A stretch of 21,530 nucleotides of DNA from Phaeoceros laevis. Its lineage: Eukaryota; Anthocerotophyta; Anthocerotopsida; Notothyladales. Made by a program: the position numbers and the translations under genes. The stretch lies in contig JBNGIQ010004265.1 in assembly GCA_049999765.1 (NCBI GenBank), forward strand, positions 1 through 21,530. The letters run 5' to 3'. Below are positions 9,993 to 19,884 of the stretch, piece after piece; the stretch's first letter is position 1; every line of letters begins with the position of its first letter. The notes below the pieces were generated by a model. It worked only from the letters and a program-made list of their open reading frames with translations. It was not told where the DNA came from and ran no database searches.

Positions 9993-11543
9993 ATAAACCT
10001 AATGTTTTCGAAGAACCACTGTAAGGTATTTCGAAGATCCCAACCAGTGTTGCGGTAACAGAAAGGGCAAAGTATGTGGCAAGCTGTAATTTGCAGACTA
10101 CTTGTGTCATACTGATTGTGTCAAGCTTCCTCCACTAACCGCTAGGCAGTTCTATGCTCAACTTCACTTGAAGTCTTCAGAATTTGAGCAAAAATGAGTA
10201 TCAAGCGACCTTTTGGATTGACAGATGGGGTACTCCACAACCGGCTCCAGAGGCTCTAGAAAAGAAAGAATCATCCATTACAGCTGGTGGAGGCAGCTCC
10301 AGAAGCGGCAGTGTTTGTAGTGGTAAAAAAAGTACTCCGAATATGGTTGCCTTGAATTCAACACGACAAGAACACTGCGTCTGGACCTTGGAAATATCTA
10401 GACATGCAAAGTGTGGACAGGGAAGGCAGGCTCTGCAGTTTATGCAAAAATGCGGGAGTCAGGAGTGAAACCGAGCTCCTATACATTTGTTGCTGCATTG
10501 AGGCTTGCAGGAGCTTGAAGGACCTACAAAGTGCTAGGCAACTAGTACTCCATCCTGAGGTGATTGAAAGTGGGCTTGAGGCTCATGTATATGTTGGGAC
10601 CATGCTTGTAGATGTGTATGCCAAATGTGGGAGCATTGGTGAGGCCAGGTGTGTTTTTGAGAATATACCATATCGTAATATTAATGTGGTTGCCTGGAAT
10701 GCCATGATACTCGGGTACGCCCATATGGGAGCAGGTAAGGAGGCTCTGTAATCAATTCACGGATGCAATATCAGGGTGTGCCGCCAGCCAACAGAACATT
10801 TGTCGGTGCACTGAAGTCTTACAAATTGTGCTATGGAAGTGTTAGGCGTAGAAGATGGAGGCTGCGGGGTATTTGTGCACAAACGTTGCCTAGAGAAAGT
10901 CAGAGCCATCCACTCGCATGTGCTGTAAAATGTGGCTTTGCGTCAGATGGGTATGTGGGGAGCAATGCTAGTGGATGCATATGCAAAATGCAGGAGCCTT
11001 GTGGATGCTACGAGTCTTTTTGAGAAATTACATCATCGAGATCTGGTTTTCTGGAATGCCATGATCGCAGGGGATGTCGAGATGGATGAGGGTGAGATGG
11101 CTTTGCAATTGTACTCTCGGATGCAGCAGGAAGGCATGGTACCCGATATTCACATGTTTGTTGCTGCTCTCAAGGCTTGCAACAGCCTAGCCACAATATA
11201 AGTGGGGAGTAAAGGCCAAGGAGCTGGTAAGATAGAGAAACAGTGTCTGGGGAGAGTAAGACCCATTCTCTCGGACATTTTGGAACAGGGGTCTGAAACA
11301 GCTCTCCACGTGGGGACTATGCTGGTGGATGTGTGTGTAAAATGTGGGAGCCTGGTGGATGCTAGGCGAGTTTTTGGTAAGATATCCTGTCGTGATGTGA
11401 TATCCTGGAATATCATGATGATCTTTGGCTATGCCGAGTTGGAACAGGGTAAGGAAGCTTTGCATTTGTATGCACAGATGCAGCGGGAACATCTGATACC
11501 TGATGAAGGAACCTTTCTCGGCGTACTGAAAAGCTCACAGTAG
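9993..11543 (+). pseudogene. PPR pseudogene, copy B
   Basis: Leader and N-terminal part (to 10485) are duplicated at 2012-2495. The reading passes through at least three frames. PPR helices are clear at 10560-10740 (HVYVGTMLVDVYAKCGS then NVVAWNAMILGYAHMG), 10930-11190 (GAMLVDAYAKCRSLVDA, FWNAMIAGD, LQLYSRMQQEGMVPD) and 11300-11540 (HVGTMLVDVCVKCGSLVDA, DVISWNIMM, LHLYAQMQREHLIPDEGTF). Breaks seen: a missing base near 10442-10450, a second near 10497 (AGGCTT where relative 20880 has AAGGCTT), a disruption at 10759 after EAL, others near 10850-10930, and a stop at 11199. It ends after a partial L motif with no E or DYW domain. The ancestor was a PLS-class PPR protein of an organelle editing factor. 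No complete product is possible. Confidence 0.85.
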
Positions 11544-11733
11544 CCTGGCATATCAGTGTACCCTCAGATTCACATCTCAGTGTACCCTGCTTGTCCCTAA
11601 ACTATAGTTTGCCAAAGCGCTGAGTTGACGGCGTTTTGCAAGGGACACATGGCACAAAGAATCGCAATCGCAATATGTACAGGAGCAACTGATCCAGCAG
11701 GATTCACGTTCATTTTATATGTTATCATGGCAA
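11544..11733. other. spacer between PPR relic and U-box/SPRY gene
   Basis: Non-coding. From about 11680 it matches 19905 onward (CAACTGATCCAGCAGGATTC against CAACTGACCAAGATTCACGC), which places one edge of the duplicated block. Confidence 0.5.
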
Positions 11734-11741
11734 ATATATAA
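11734..11741 (+). promoter_or_regulatory. candidate TATA box of U-box/SPRY gene
   Basis: ATATATAA lies about 400 bp before the ATG at 12135. A possible 5' UTR intron follows (donor CTACAG/GTATGA at 11996, acceptor ACTGCAG/ATG at 12073), which would shorten the mature leader. The duplicate at 19950-19980 keeps only a weak version of this AT-rich block. Tentative. Confidence 0.3.
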
Positions 11742-12134
11742 CGGGAGAGAAATGGTCAGCCACTCGTAAGCGTGTATCTGGGGTCCTTTGACTCCTTTTT
11801 GACGCTCGTGCCAACTGTCTCAATGTCCGCTGCCTGCCTCAATGTCCGCTGTGCAACAGCAGCAAAGGGGAGCAATGAAGCAAGCTCCCTTTTTCGCCCT
11901 TGTACGAGGGGTAGGGGCTGCATTGTTCCTGGATGCCAGGGATCCTGCTGCCGATGGCTGGTCATGACTACCACGGGAGGTCGAGCTCGCTACAGGTATG
12001 AATGAATCGAAGCAGTTGTAAGACAGGTGAATGAAGTTGAAGTCCGCCTAAATTTGTGCTCTCGATACTGCAGATGTACGCTTAGCTAGCTAGCTCTTAT
12101 CAAGCTCTGGACATCCGGGTTGAGAGGTGGCAGA

Positions 12135-15100
12135 ATGGCGAGCGTTGCAATTGACATCGGTGGAGCTCTACTAAAGACTATGCTCTACGCCAAGACGATC
12201 TGGGATCAGAGGAACGACAATAATGAAGTGGCAGAAGAGCTCACTCTTTTTATCAAGGATTTGCAGGTCAACCTGAAGGCGCTCGATACCAAACAGTTGG
12301 CAAACAACAACTCCTCCACTTGGAGCATGGGTAATGTGCAGCTGAACACTTTCGAGAGAAGGACTGACCTTTAGTCTGTTGGAACCCGATTGTTACCGCA
12401 GCTTTGCCGTAATGGGCTGCACCTCAATCTGGAAACGTATACATGTGTAATGCAGCTGTCTTGAAGGAGGACCTGGAGAAGGCACACCAAGATGCCCAAA
12501 ACATCTTAAAAATGGGGTTCATCAAAAAGTTGTGGAACTCCAAGAGGATCAAGGAGGAGCTACGAGTTCTGCGAGAGCGTGTCATGACTTCTTTCCAAGT
12601 CAAGCTTCTCTTCACAACGCTGGATGTACGTGTTTAGATCAATGGGTACAGTGTAGCTACCTGACGTTCTTTGAGTGTTCTTTGGGTACCTTGAGTTGCC
12701 TAAACCTTCAATTCTGCGAGTTCACTATGTTACCTGTAGGTGACAATCGACAACAGGCAAAATCAGAAAGAGTTCTTGGGAGCCATGTCCCGGGTGCAGC
12801 AGGAGTTGAACCAGACCCACGCAGAGACCAGCGCAGCACACCTCAGAGAGGTGAAGAATGTCATCCGCAGCGAGTTGCAGCAGATGTGGCAAACTGTGCA
12901 AGCCGAAATGCAAGCACAGGGTCAGAGCGTTGAAGATGCTATACAAGTCGTCAAGGGGACTGGATTTCAGGCTCAGACTGATGACACTGAGAAATTCTTC
13001 GCTGATGTATGTCCCTTAACCTTCTAGCTAGCTAGCTGCAAACTGCATCAAAGTCGAACATTTGCCAAGCTCATGAACTGTCATCATTTGAAAGACATGC
13101 CTGTGTTAACCAGTGCAGCACATGTCTACAGTAGGTAGCCAGGTGCTAATGGAACTGCAACATGATTGTAGGTGCTCATGGAACTGGAAAATGCTATGCG
13201 GGACAGGCGACCAGGAGAAGTGGATACGTCTGGAGAAGTAACAGACACAAGAAAAAGCAAGCCTGGGCTAATCAAGTGGTACCACGATCCAATCACTTGG
13301 GACATCATGTGCGACCCTGTAAAAGCCAGTGATCGACGGACCTATGATCGATGGACCCTACTCAACAACAGCAGCATGAGCCGGAGCCCCTTCGACCCAA
13401 GCGAGGACCGGCGACTCAAGGTCGAGTTCGATGACATCGATGTGAGAAGCCGTTTGTTCCAAAAGTTTCCGGAGCAGGAACAGAAATGCAAGGCGCGTCG
13501 TGAGGAGTACCGGGAGCAAGCTCTGGAGAAGGCTAGCCAGGGGTTCGTCGGCGACGCGCTTGTCATGCTCAACCATGTTCTGGACTGGGCAGAAGAAGAC
13601 AGCGAGTGCCTAGCCAAGAGGGACCAGATGCAGGGCCTTGTCAATAGAGAGCTGCTGAATGAGAGCGGACCGGGGAGCCCAGCGGCCTCACACCACTCCC
13701 ATCACAGCGACAGTGGAGAAGGAGGCCTTGGTGAATCCAAAGACCCTGGCACGGACCTTGTTGTGCACACCAGGCTTTCCGACAGGGAGAAGGTGGCCAT
13801 CTCCAGGGACAATCTCACCGTGACGACTCTATCGTCCGCGGAGGTGTGCTTCCAGACGCCGTGCCCGCCAGGCTCGTTCTACTTCGAGATGAAGGTGAAG
13901 AACAAGGGCGCCAAGGGCCGCATCGCCATCGGCTTCAGCACAGCGGCCAGCTTCAAATTCAAGCAGCTCCCGGGGCTCTACAACGGCTCCTGGGCGTACC
14001 ACGGCGAGGACGGTCCAGTCCCTCGAGGCTACGCAGCCGCCATCGTCAAGGGGCGCGAGAGACTGGGGATACGCAACGGCGACACTGTGGGTGCCGGGGT
14101 TCTCCACAAGAGCCGCCAGATCTACTTCACCCACAACGGAGCTCTGGTGGGAGTCCTGGCCGCGGCCGTGGGCACCGACCTTCCCCAGCTCTACCCAACC
14201 GTCGGCCTGCGCGACCAACACGCCAAGGTGACGCTCAACTTCGGCAAGCGGGAATTCGTCGCTCAGGCCATGCCCGCGAGGCTGGACCAAGCGTCCTGCT
14301 ACAGGCAGGCCCGGGCCGGGCTCATCTCCATCTCCGCAAGAGGCATGGAAGCTCAGTACGTGCGTACCAAGAGGAACGTGACTCTGTTCAACTTCTGGAA
14401 ACACTACCCGGCCTCCTCGGTGCGGGCGGACTGCGCGGCTCCTTGCGGCCTTCCCTCCTACTACTTCGAGCTCAAGGTGAAGGACGCCGGCGAGAATGGC
14501 AGCATCGGCATCGGCTTCGTCGGCTCCCACCACTTCCGCAGCGACAAGATGCCAGGGTGGTACGAGAACTCCGTGGGCTACCACGGCGACATTGGGAGGT
14601 ACTTCACGGGAGACGAGACAGGCAAGGACTGGCCCAGCAACACCAGCAGCAGCTTCGAATTCACAGCAGGGGACACCGTCGGCGCTGGCATCTGGTACGA
14701 CACCGACGAGATCTTCTTCCGCAAAAACGGAGTCTTGATTGGCACCCTGCCGAGGAGTGTGATCCAGGGCGGCATGCTCTACCCCGTCATCGGTCTCCAA
14801 TCGTGGGGCCAATCTGTGAGGCTCAACTTCGGGGAAACGCCTTTCATGCCCGAAGCGCTCCCCAGCGCCTTCAATCTCCCCCGACATGCGGCTGAAATGG
14901 CACTAGTGGCAGTGCAAGCGGACCACTGCGTCCCTGTCACCGGCGATTTCTACTTCGAGATGGAGGTCACGGCGTGGGAATCCGACACTTTGATGCCGAT
15001 GCAGCAGGGCCTGGCCATCGGGTTCACGAGCCAAGAGCATTTCCGCCAGGACAGGCAGCCGGGAGTGTGCCCACAATCTTGCGGCTACCACGACGACGGC

Positions 15101-15379
15101 AGCGTCTACTCGGGCGGCAAGCTTATGGACGAGTATGGCTATGACAGGTTCGGCCCTGGGGACACGGTGGGAGCCGGGGTATTTAGACGGCGCAACACCA
15201 TCTTCTTCACTAGGAACGGCAGGCGCATTGCGAGTGTCGACTACGACTCCGCCTTCTCGTCCCGCGTGCTTTACCCTACTCTTGGAATGGAATCCTTTGA
15301 CGTGCAGGTCTTCGAAACCTTCGGAATCCAGTTCTTCCATGACCTCGAGAGTATCACCTCTCGTCTGATGGGCGAGTAA
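12135..15379 (+). CDS. 4HB-coiled coil-U-box-triple SPRY protein, 4 exons
   Basis: Exons 12135-12330, 12456-12625, 12740-13006 and 13172-15379 join in frame (2841 bp, 946 aa). Introns are GT-AG, phases 1, 0 and 0. Start is the ATG in AGAATGGCG; upstream in-frame codons begin only with TTG. Residues 1-150 are helical: IGGALLKTMLYAKTIWDQR, then LEKAHQDAQNILK, then FIKKLWNSKRIKEELRVL, a pattern like the MLKL N-terminal/HeLo-type four-helix bundle. A coiled coil follows (about 130-205). A U-box lies at about 244-314 (DPITWDIMCDPVKASDRRTY, then SRSPFDP), so it probably recruits an E2 and acts as an E3 ubiquitin ligase. Helices (EQALEKASQGFVGDALVML) precede three SPRY domains at about 406-574, 605-767 and 787-930, each with a GDTVGAG motif, presumably for substrate binding. 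The whole SPRY part is in one GC-rich exon. Family assignments of U-box and SPRY are firm; the four-helix assignment is less so. Confidence 0.88.
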
Positions 15380-15629
15380 GCTCGCCACACTACTACGAAT
15401 ACGAACCTTGGCTCTCCTCCTGCTGCATTAGCAAGGACTTTCACCACAGGTTAACCGTTAACCACAGCTTTGCCGCGGTGAGAAACGTCAACGAAAGTTT
15501 TCCCTTCCTCTCTCTGGTAATGCTGCCCATACTGGGACTGTGCCCGTCGCGGTGCTGATCCCTCCATGGCGGCTACCACTTTCACTGCCTCTTGACGTCA
15601 CTTGCCTCGCATCGGACGCCCGTCACAGG
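15380..15629. other. short spacer before the PPR gene
   Basis: Only 250 bp separate the stop of the U-box/SPRY gene from the first ATG of the PPR gene on the same strand, so the 3' UTR of one and the promoter of the other must share it. No TATA box or AATAAA is visible. A GGTTAACCGTTAACC palindrome-like block lies at 15449-15463. Confidence 0.45.
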
Positions 15630-18600
15630 ATGCCGCAGGGTACAGGACACTGGCTGAGGAGCTTTCCACCATATCAGACCAGCCTGAATGCCACAAGGCC
15701 GCGGGTCCTCGTCGCACCCATCCCGCTGCAACAAATTGGTCCGAAGAATGGCAAACCGACGGCACCTACTACTTTCGGCCAGACTAGGGTTTGTAAGCTC
15801 CCATCTTTGCTCCACCTGCAATTCCGCACCGCCGGTGGGATGCAACATCAACGGTTTTGGACGCCAACAGCTGGTGGACAGACCCTGGAACGGCATTCGA
15901 ATGTGGCCTCTAGGCAATTGATGTACACAAGCGGCACATTCGTGCCCTACAGTTGCGTAGCAGGCAAGCTAGGCACCCCGGTCAACAACAGTGCAGTAGA
16001 GCGGCAAGAGTTGTTGTGGAGGCAGTATTTTCTGGACCCTACGTTGTGGTTGGACTGCAGGACGGTCAGGAATAGGGGCCGCTCTCCTCACTTCATGCAC
16101 AAGAAGTCCAAGGAGCCCCTATGGCTGGACAACTTTTACAAGCCTGATTGGGTGGATGCGCAGCTGGCTGTCTTGGAGAAACGGGTTGGACGGTCTGCTC
16201 AGCCTGCATCCAACCCCGTGTTGCATCATAATGCTGCCGCCCCGACGGTGTCAGATTGCCAATGGTACGGAACGGCTCAGGCTGTTGTCGAACTTGTTGA
16301 GAATGGGCAGCTAAGTCGAGCAGTTGACGCTTTGACTGTCTTGGCGGAGACACAATCTCGTGTGTCCACCTCTCTCCTGTACAGACTCATCCGGAGATGT
16401 GTGGCTGAAAAGAATCTGGTGTTGGGGCGTCGGCTGGATGATCTTACTGTCAAACTTGGGTACGAATCGAATGCATTTTTGGGAAACCATCTCTTGCGCA
16501 TGTATGCATGTCAAGGTCGATTACAGAAGGCAATGGAGGTGTTCAATAGGGTGGCCAAACCTGATGTCTTCATGTGGTTTTCCATTATATCAGCACACGC
16601 TCGACACGGGAAACCTAGTCAGGCCATTGAGCTGTACCATAAGATGCGTAGATCAGGTTTAGAGCCGAATAATCGCATCTTTGTCGCTGCCCTGCAAGCT
16701 TGTGCAAGAGCCGTAGATTTGGAGGCTGGTAGGCAAGTGCACTCTGATGTGGTGGAGAGTAGCATTCAGCCTGACTGTTTTGTTGACACCTGCCTGGTGG
16801 ATATGTATGCAAAATGCGGCCAGTTGGAAGATGCACGCAAAGTGTTTGACAGTCTGTCCACAAGGAATGCGGTAACGTGGACTGCCATGATAAATGGGTA
16901 TGTTGAGCATGGGCTTAGTCCCCAGGCACTCACATTGTATGCAAGTATGCAGCAGGATGGCCTGATTTTAGCAGACAGTGTGACGTTTGCTTGCCTCCTA
17001 AAAGCTTGTACAAGTGCTGGTGCTCCACAGCAGGGCAGGCAGCTGCATTCAGAGATCGTGGAAAGAGGACTGCTTGAAGGTGACATAGTACTGGGCAACT
17101 GTCTCGTATCTATGTATGCAAAATGTGGCCAGTTGGAAGATGCACGCAAAGTGTTTGACAGTCTGTCCACAAGGGATGCGGTGACATGGACTGCCATGGT
17201 AAATGGTTATGCTGAGCATGGGCTCGTTCCCCAGGCGCTTGCATTGTATGCAAGTATGCAGCAGGAAGGCCTCATTTTAGCAGACAGTGTTATGTTTGCT
17301 TGCCTCCTGAATGCTTGTACAAGTGCTGGTGCTCTACAGCAGGGCAGGCAGCTGCATTCAGAGATCGTGGAAAGAGGACTGCTTGACGTGGACATAGCAC
17401 TGGGCACTTGTCTCATAACTATGTATGCAAAATGTGGCCGGTTGGAAGATGCACGCAAAGTGTTTGATACTCTGTCCACAAGGGATGCGGGGGCATGGAC
17501 TGCCATGGTAAGTGGTTATGCTGAGCATGGGCTTGGTCCCCAGGTGCTCGCACTGTATGCAAGTATGCAGCAAGAAGGCCTGATTTTAGCAGACAGTGTT
17601 ACGTTTGCTTGCCTCCTGAAGGCTTGTACAAGTGCTGGTGCTCTACAGCTGGGCAGGCAGTTGCATTCAGAGATCGTGGAAAGAGGACTGCTTGAAGTGG
17701 ACATAGCATTGGGCACTTGTCTTATAACTATGTATGCAAAATGTGGCCAGTTGGAAGATGCACGCAAAGTGTTTGACAGTCTTTCCACAAGGGATGTCGT
17801 AATATGGACTGCCATGATAAATGGGTATGCTGATCATGGGCTCGGTCCCCAGGCACTTACTTTGTATAGAAGTATGGTGGAGGAAGGCCTGATTTTAGCA
17901 AACAGGGTTACATACCTTTGCCTCCTGAAGGCTTGCACAAGTGCTGGTGCTCTACAGCAGGGCAGGCAGCTGCATTCAGAGATTGTGGAAAGAGGACTGC
18001 TTGAAGAGGACATAGTACTGGGAACTTGTCTCATAACTATGTATGCAAAATGTGGCCAGTTGGAAGATGCACGCAAAGTGTTTGACATGCTGTCCACAAG
18101 AAATGCTGGAACCTGGAATGCCATGATAAATGGGTATGCTGATCATGGGCTCGGTCCCCAGGCACTTGCTTTGTATGCAAATATGCAGCAGGAAGGCCTC
18201 ATTATAGCAGACAGTGTTACATTTGCTTGCCTCCTGAAAGCTTGTACAAGTGCTGGTGCTCTACAACAGGGCAGGCAGCTGCATTCAGACATTGTGGAAA
18301 GAGGATTGCTTGAAGGGGACATAGTACTGGGCACTTGTCTCATAAATATGTATGCAAAATGTGGCCAATTGGAAGATGCACGCAAAGTGTTTGACAGTCT
18401 GTCCACAAGAAACGCTGTAACATGGAATGCCATGATAAATGGGTATGGTAGAAACAATGAAGGCCAGAAGGCTACAGCCTGTTTTGAAGAGATGATGCTG
18501 GCTGGTATTCGGCCTAATGACACCACGCTTACTTGCCTTCTCGTAGCATGCAGTCATGAGGGGCTGGTCAGTAAGGGTCGACAGTATTTTGATGCCATGG

Positions 18601-19331
18601 TGAAAGAGCATGGCCTCAACCCGACAACCGAACATTATAATTGCATGGTTGATCTCCTTGGGCGGGCAGGCCATTTAGGTGAGGCAGAGAAGATGCTGAA
18701 ATCAGCTGGGTGTGAAAATGATGCTGTTGGGTTGATGTCATTGCTGAATGCCTGCAAGAGTCATGGGGATTTAGAGCGAGGAACAAGGTGTTTTCAAAGT
18801 CTCCTTGAGCTGGATCCTCAGGCTGCTGCTCCATATGTGCTCATGGCCAATATGTATGCAGATGGAGATAGATGGGCGGATGTAGATAGAATTGAAAGGT
18901 TGAGAAAGTTGGCAGGAGCAAACAAGAAACCTGCAGTGGCTGGCATTGAGGTGAACAAACAGGTGCGTACATTTGTTGTGGGGGATGAAAGGGATGGTGA
19001 CATTTCATGCAAGGTTCGGAGCACAAATGAATGTTTGAAGGAGGAAGGAAACCATATACCACACACCAAGCTGGTGTTAAAGCTATTGTCTGAGAAGGAG
19101 AAGGAAGATCAACTGTGCGGGCATGCTGAAAAGCTAGCTCTAGCGTTTGGTCTGTTGAACACTCCTCATGGCACACCTCTGCTGGTAACCAAAAACCTGC
19201 TAATGTGTGGCGACTGCCACTCTTCCACTGAGATTATGTCAAGCGTTGAGAAGAGGAGCATCGTTGTAAGAGACGCATACCGCGTGCATCGCTTCGAGGC
19301 AGGGTCTTGTAGCTGTAAGGTTCGACATTGA
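15630..19331 (+). CDS. PLS-class PPR protein with DYW:KP-like editing domain
   Basis: Single exon, 1233 aa. The open frame extends upstream to a GTG at 15540, but the first in-frame ATG is at 15630; the resulting N-terminus (MPQGTGHWLRSFPPYQTSL, basic, Ser/Thr-rich, few acids) suits an organelle transit peptide. PPR motifs in P-L-S order run from about residue 210 to 1040, then E-type motifs. The box at about 1097-1105 reads NKKPAVAGIEV where PG-type proteins have a Pro-Gly. The deaminase signature is complete: HAE at 1165-1167 and CGDCH at 1193-1197, the zinc ligands and catalytic Glu of DYW cytidine deaminases. The protein ends CSCKVRH instead of DYW. It likely edits organellar RNA; by family analogy U-to-C is possible. 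Residues 392-940 are nearly identical tandem repeats (see separate entry). Confidence 0.9.
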   Translation: MPQGTGHWLRSFPPYQTSLNATRPRVLVAPIPLQQIGPKNGKPTAPTTFGQTRVCKLPSLLHLQFRTAGGMQHQRFWTPTAGGQTLERHSNVASRQLMYTSGTFVPYSCVAGKLGTPVNNSAVERQELLWRQYFLDPTLWLDCRTVRNRGRSPHFMHKKSKEPLWLDNFYKPDWVDAQLAVLEKRVGRSAQPASNPVLHHNAAAPTVSDCQWYGTAQAVVELVENGQLSRAVDALTVLAETQSRVSTSLLYRLIRRCVAEKNLVLGRRLDDLTVKLGYESNAFLGNHLLRMYACQGRLQKAMEVFNRVAKPDVFMWFSIISAHARHGKPSQAIELYHKMRRSGLEPNNRIFVAALQACARAVDLEAGRQVHSDVVESSIQPDCFVDTCLVDMYAKCGQLEDARKVFDSLSTRNAVTWTAMINGYVEHGLSPQALTLYASMQQDGLILADSVTFACLLKACTSAGAPQQGRQLHSEIVERGLLEGDIVLGNCLVSMYAKCGQLEDARKVFDSLSTRDAVTWTAMVNGYAEHGLVPQALALYASMQQEGLILADSVMFACLLNACTSAGALQQGRQLHSEIVERGLLDVDIALGTCLITMYAKCGRLEDARKVFDTLSTRDAGAWTAMVSGYAEHGLGPQVLALYASMQQEGLILADSVTFACLLKACTSAGALQLGRQLHSEIVERGLLEVDIALGTCLITMYAKCGQLEDARKVFDSLSTRDVVIWTAMINGYADHGLGPQALTLYRSMVEEGLILANRVTYLCLLKACTSAGALQQGRQLHSEIVERGLLEEDIVLGTCLITMYAKCGQLEDARKVFDMLSTRNAGTWNAMINGYADHGLGPQALALYANMQQEGLIIADSVTFACLLKACTSAGALQQGRQLHSDIVERGLLEGDIVLGTCLINMYAKCGQLEDARKVFDSLSTRNAVTWNAMINGYGRNNEGQKATACFEEMMLAGIRPNDTTLTCLLVACSHEGLVSKGRQYFDAMVKEHGLNPTTEHYNCMVDLLGRAGHLGEAEKMLKSAGCENDAVGLMSLLNACKSHGDLERGTRCFQSLLELDPQAAAPYVLMANMYADGDRWADVDRIERLRKLAGANKKPAVAGIEVNKQVRTFVVGDERDGDISCKVRSTNECLKEEGNHIPHTKLVLKLLSEKEKEDQLCGHAEKLALAFGLLNTPHGTPLLVTKNLLMCGDCHSSTEIMSSVEKRSIVVRDAYRVHRFEAGSCSCKVRH
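16803..18449 (+). repeat. 309-bp tandem array inside the PPR gene
   Basis: The block ATGTATGCAAAATG(C/T)GGCC starts at 16803, 17112, 17421, 17730, 18039 and 18348, exactly 309 bp apart each time. One unit is 103 codons: one P (36), one L (36) and one S (31) motif. Units differ by scattered substitutions, several at the RNA-recognition positions. About 5.3 units are present. No indels are visible between units, which suggests recent expansion or ongoing gene conversion. Confidence 0.95.
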
Positions 19332-19429
19332 GCGAGAAGAAAAATTGCCAGCTGCTTGTGGTGGGCTGTATACTGAATTCTGCTTTTACTTTTCACCAGC
19401 AGCTGCCATCTTTGCATCATGTACCTGAC

Positions 19430-19815
19430 GTGTTTGAGAGGATGAGGGCGGAGGGTGTACACCCAGACAGCATCACATTTCTCAGCGTTCTGACTGTATG
19501 CAACCATTCAAGTCTGGTGGCCAAAGGGAAGCACTGCTTAGAGGCTATGAGCAGGGACTATGGCATCAGTCCGTCCATTGACCACTGCACATGTATGGTG
19601 GACCTCCTCGGTTGTGCAGGCCAAGTGCACAATGCGATAGGACTGGCAATGACCTTGCAACCTTGTGTTGTGGAGTGGGAACGTTTGTTGGCTGCCTGTC
19701 AAAAGTGGGGTCAGGTGGAGCTAGGAAGAGAGACAGTTCGATTGTGCAGTCATGTTGGATAGAAGGGATGCGGCACTCTACATTTTGATATCAAACATTT
19801 ATCTGACTACGCTGA
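19430..19815 (+). pseudogene. PPR 3' relic (L2-S2-E motifs)
   Basis: The frame from about 19430 reads VFERMRAEGVHPDSITFLSV, then the typical C-terminal L2/S2 blocks (GKHCLEAMSRDYGISPSIDH, CMVDLLGCAGQV) and an E1-like helix (VVEWERLLAACQKWGQVELG). The E2 continuation (RRDAALYILISNIYLTT, from 19757) lies in another frame, so a frameshift breaks it near 19750. No PG/KP box or DYW domain follows. It starts 100 bp after the stop of the intact PPR gene but is not its continuation, since that gene has its own complete E and DYW regions. It is the tail of a different PPR gene copy. Confidence 0.75.
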
Positions 19816-19884
19816 CATGCTCTAAGGGGCCCAAGATGTCCAGGACCAGCGAGTTAGATTGCATGCATGGAAGCAAGCAGGACA

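Noticed and set aside
13829-14895. Long open frames on the minus strand (352 codons) and in another plus frame (349 codons) inside the SPRY exon
   Set aside because: Their peptides are low-complexity shadows of GC-rich codons; the SPRY frame carries clear conserved motifs.
12392-15478. Shared block CAGCTTTGCCG at 12399 and 15465, possibly a transposon end
   Set aside because: Eleven shared bases are expected by chance in a window of this size and no terminal repeat pairs with them.
15540-15629. Upstream extension of the PPR frame to 15540
   Set aside because: The first codon is GTG and there is no in-frame ATG before 15630, so the ATG at 15630 is preferred.
16803-18449. Regular repeats that could be mistaken for a CRISPR or satellite array
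   Set aside because: The 309-bp period is 103 codons in an open PPR frame; there are no unique spacers and the host is a plant.
16766-18526. Repeated minus-strand ORFs of about 100 codons across the PPR array
   Set aside because: They repeat with the 309-bp period and are the reverse strand of the PPR repeats; no independent gene signal.
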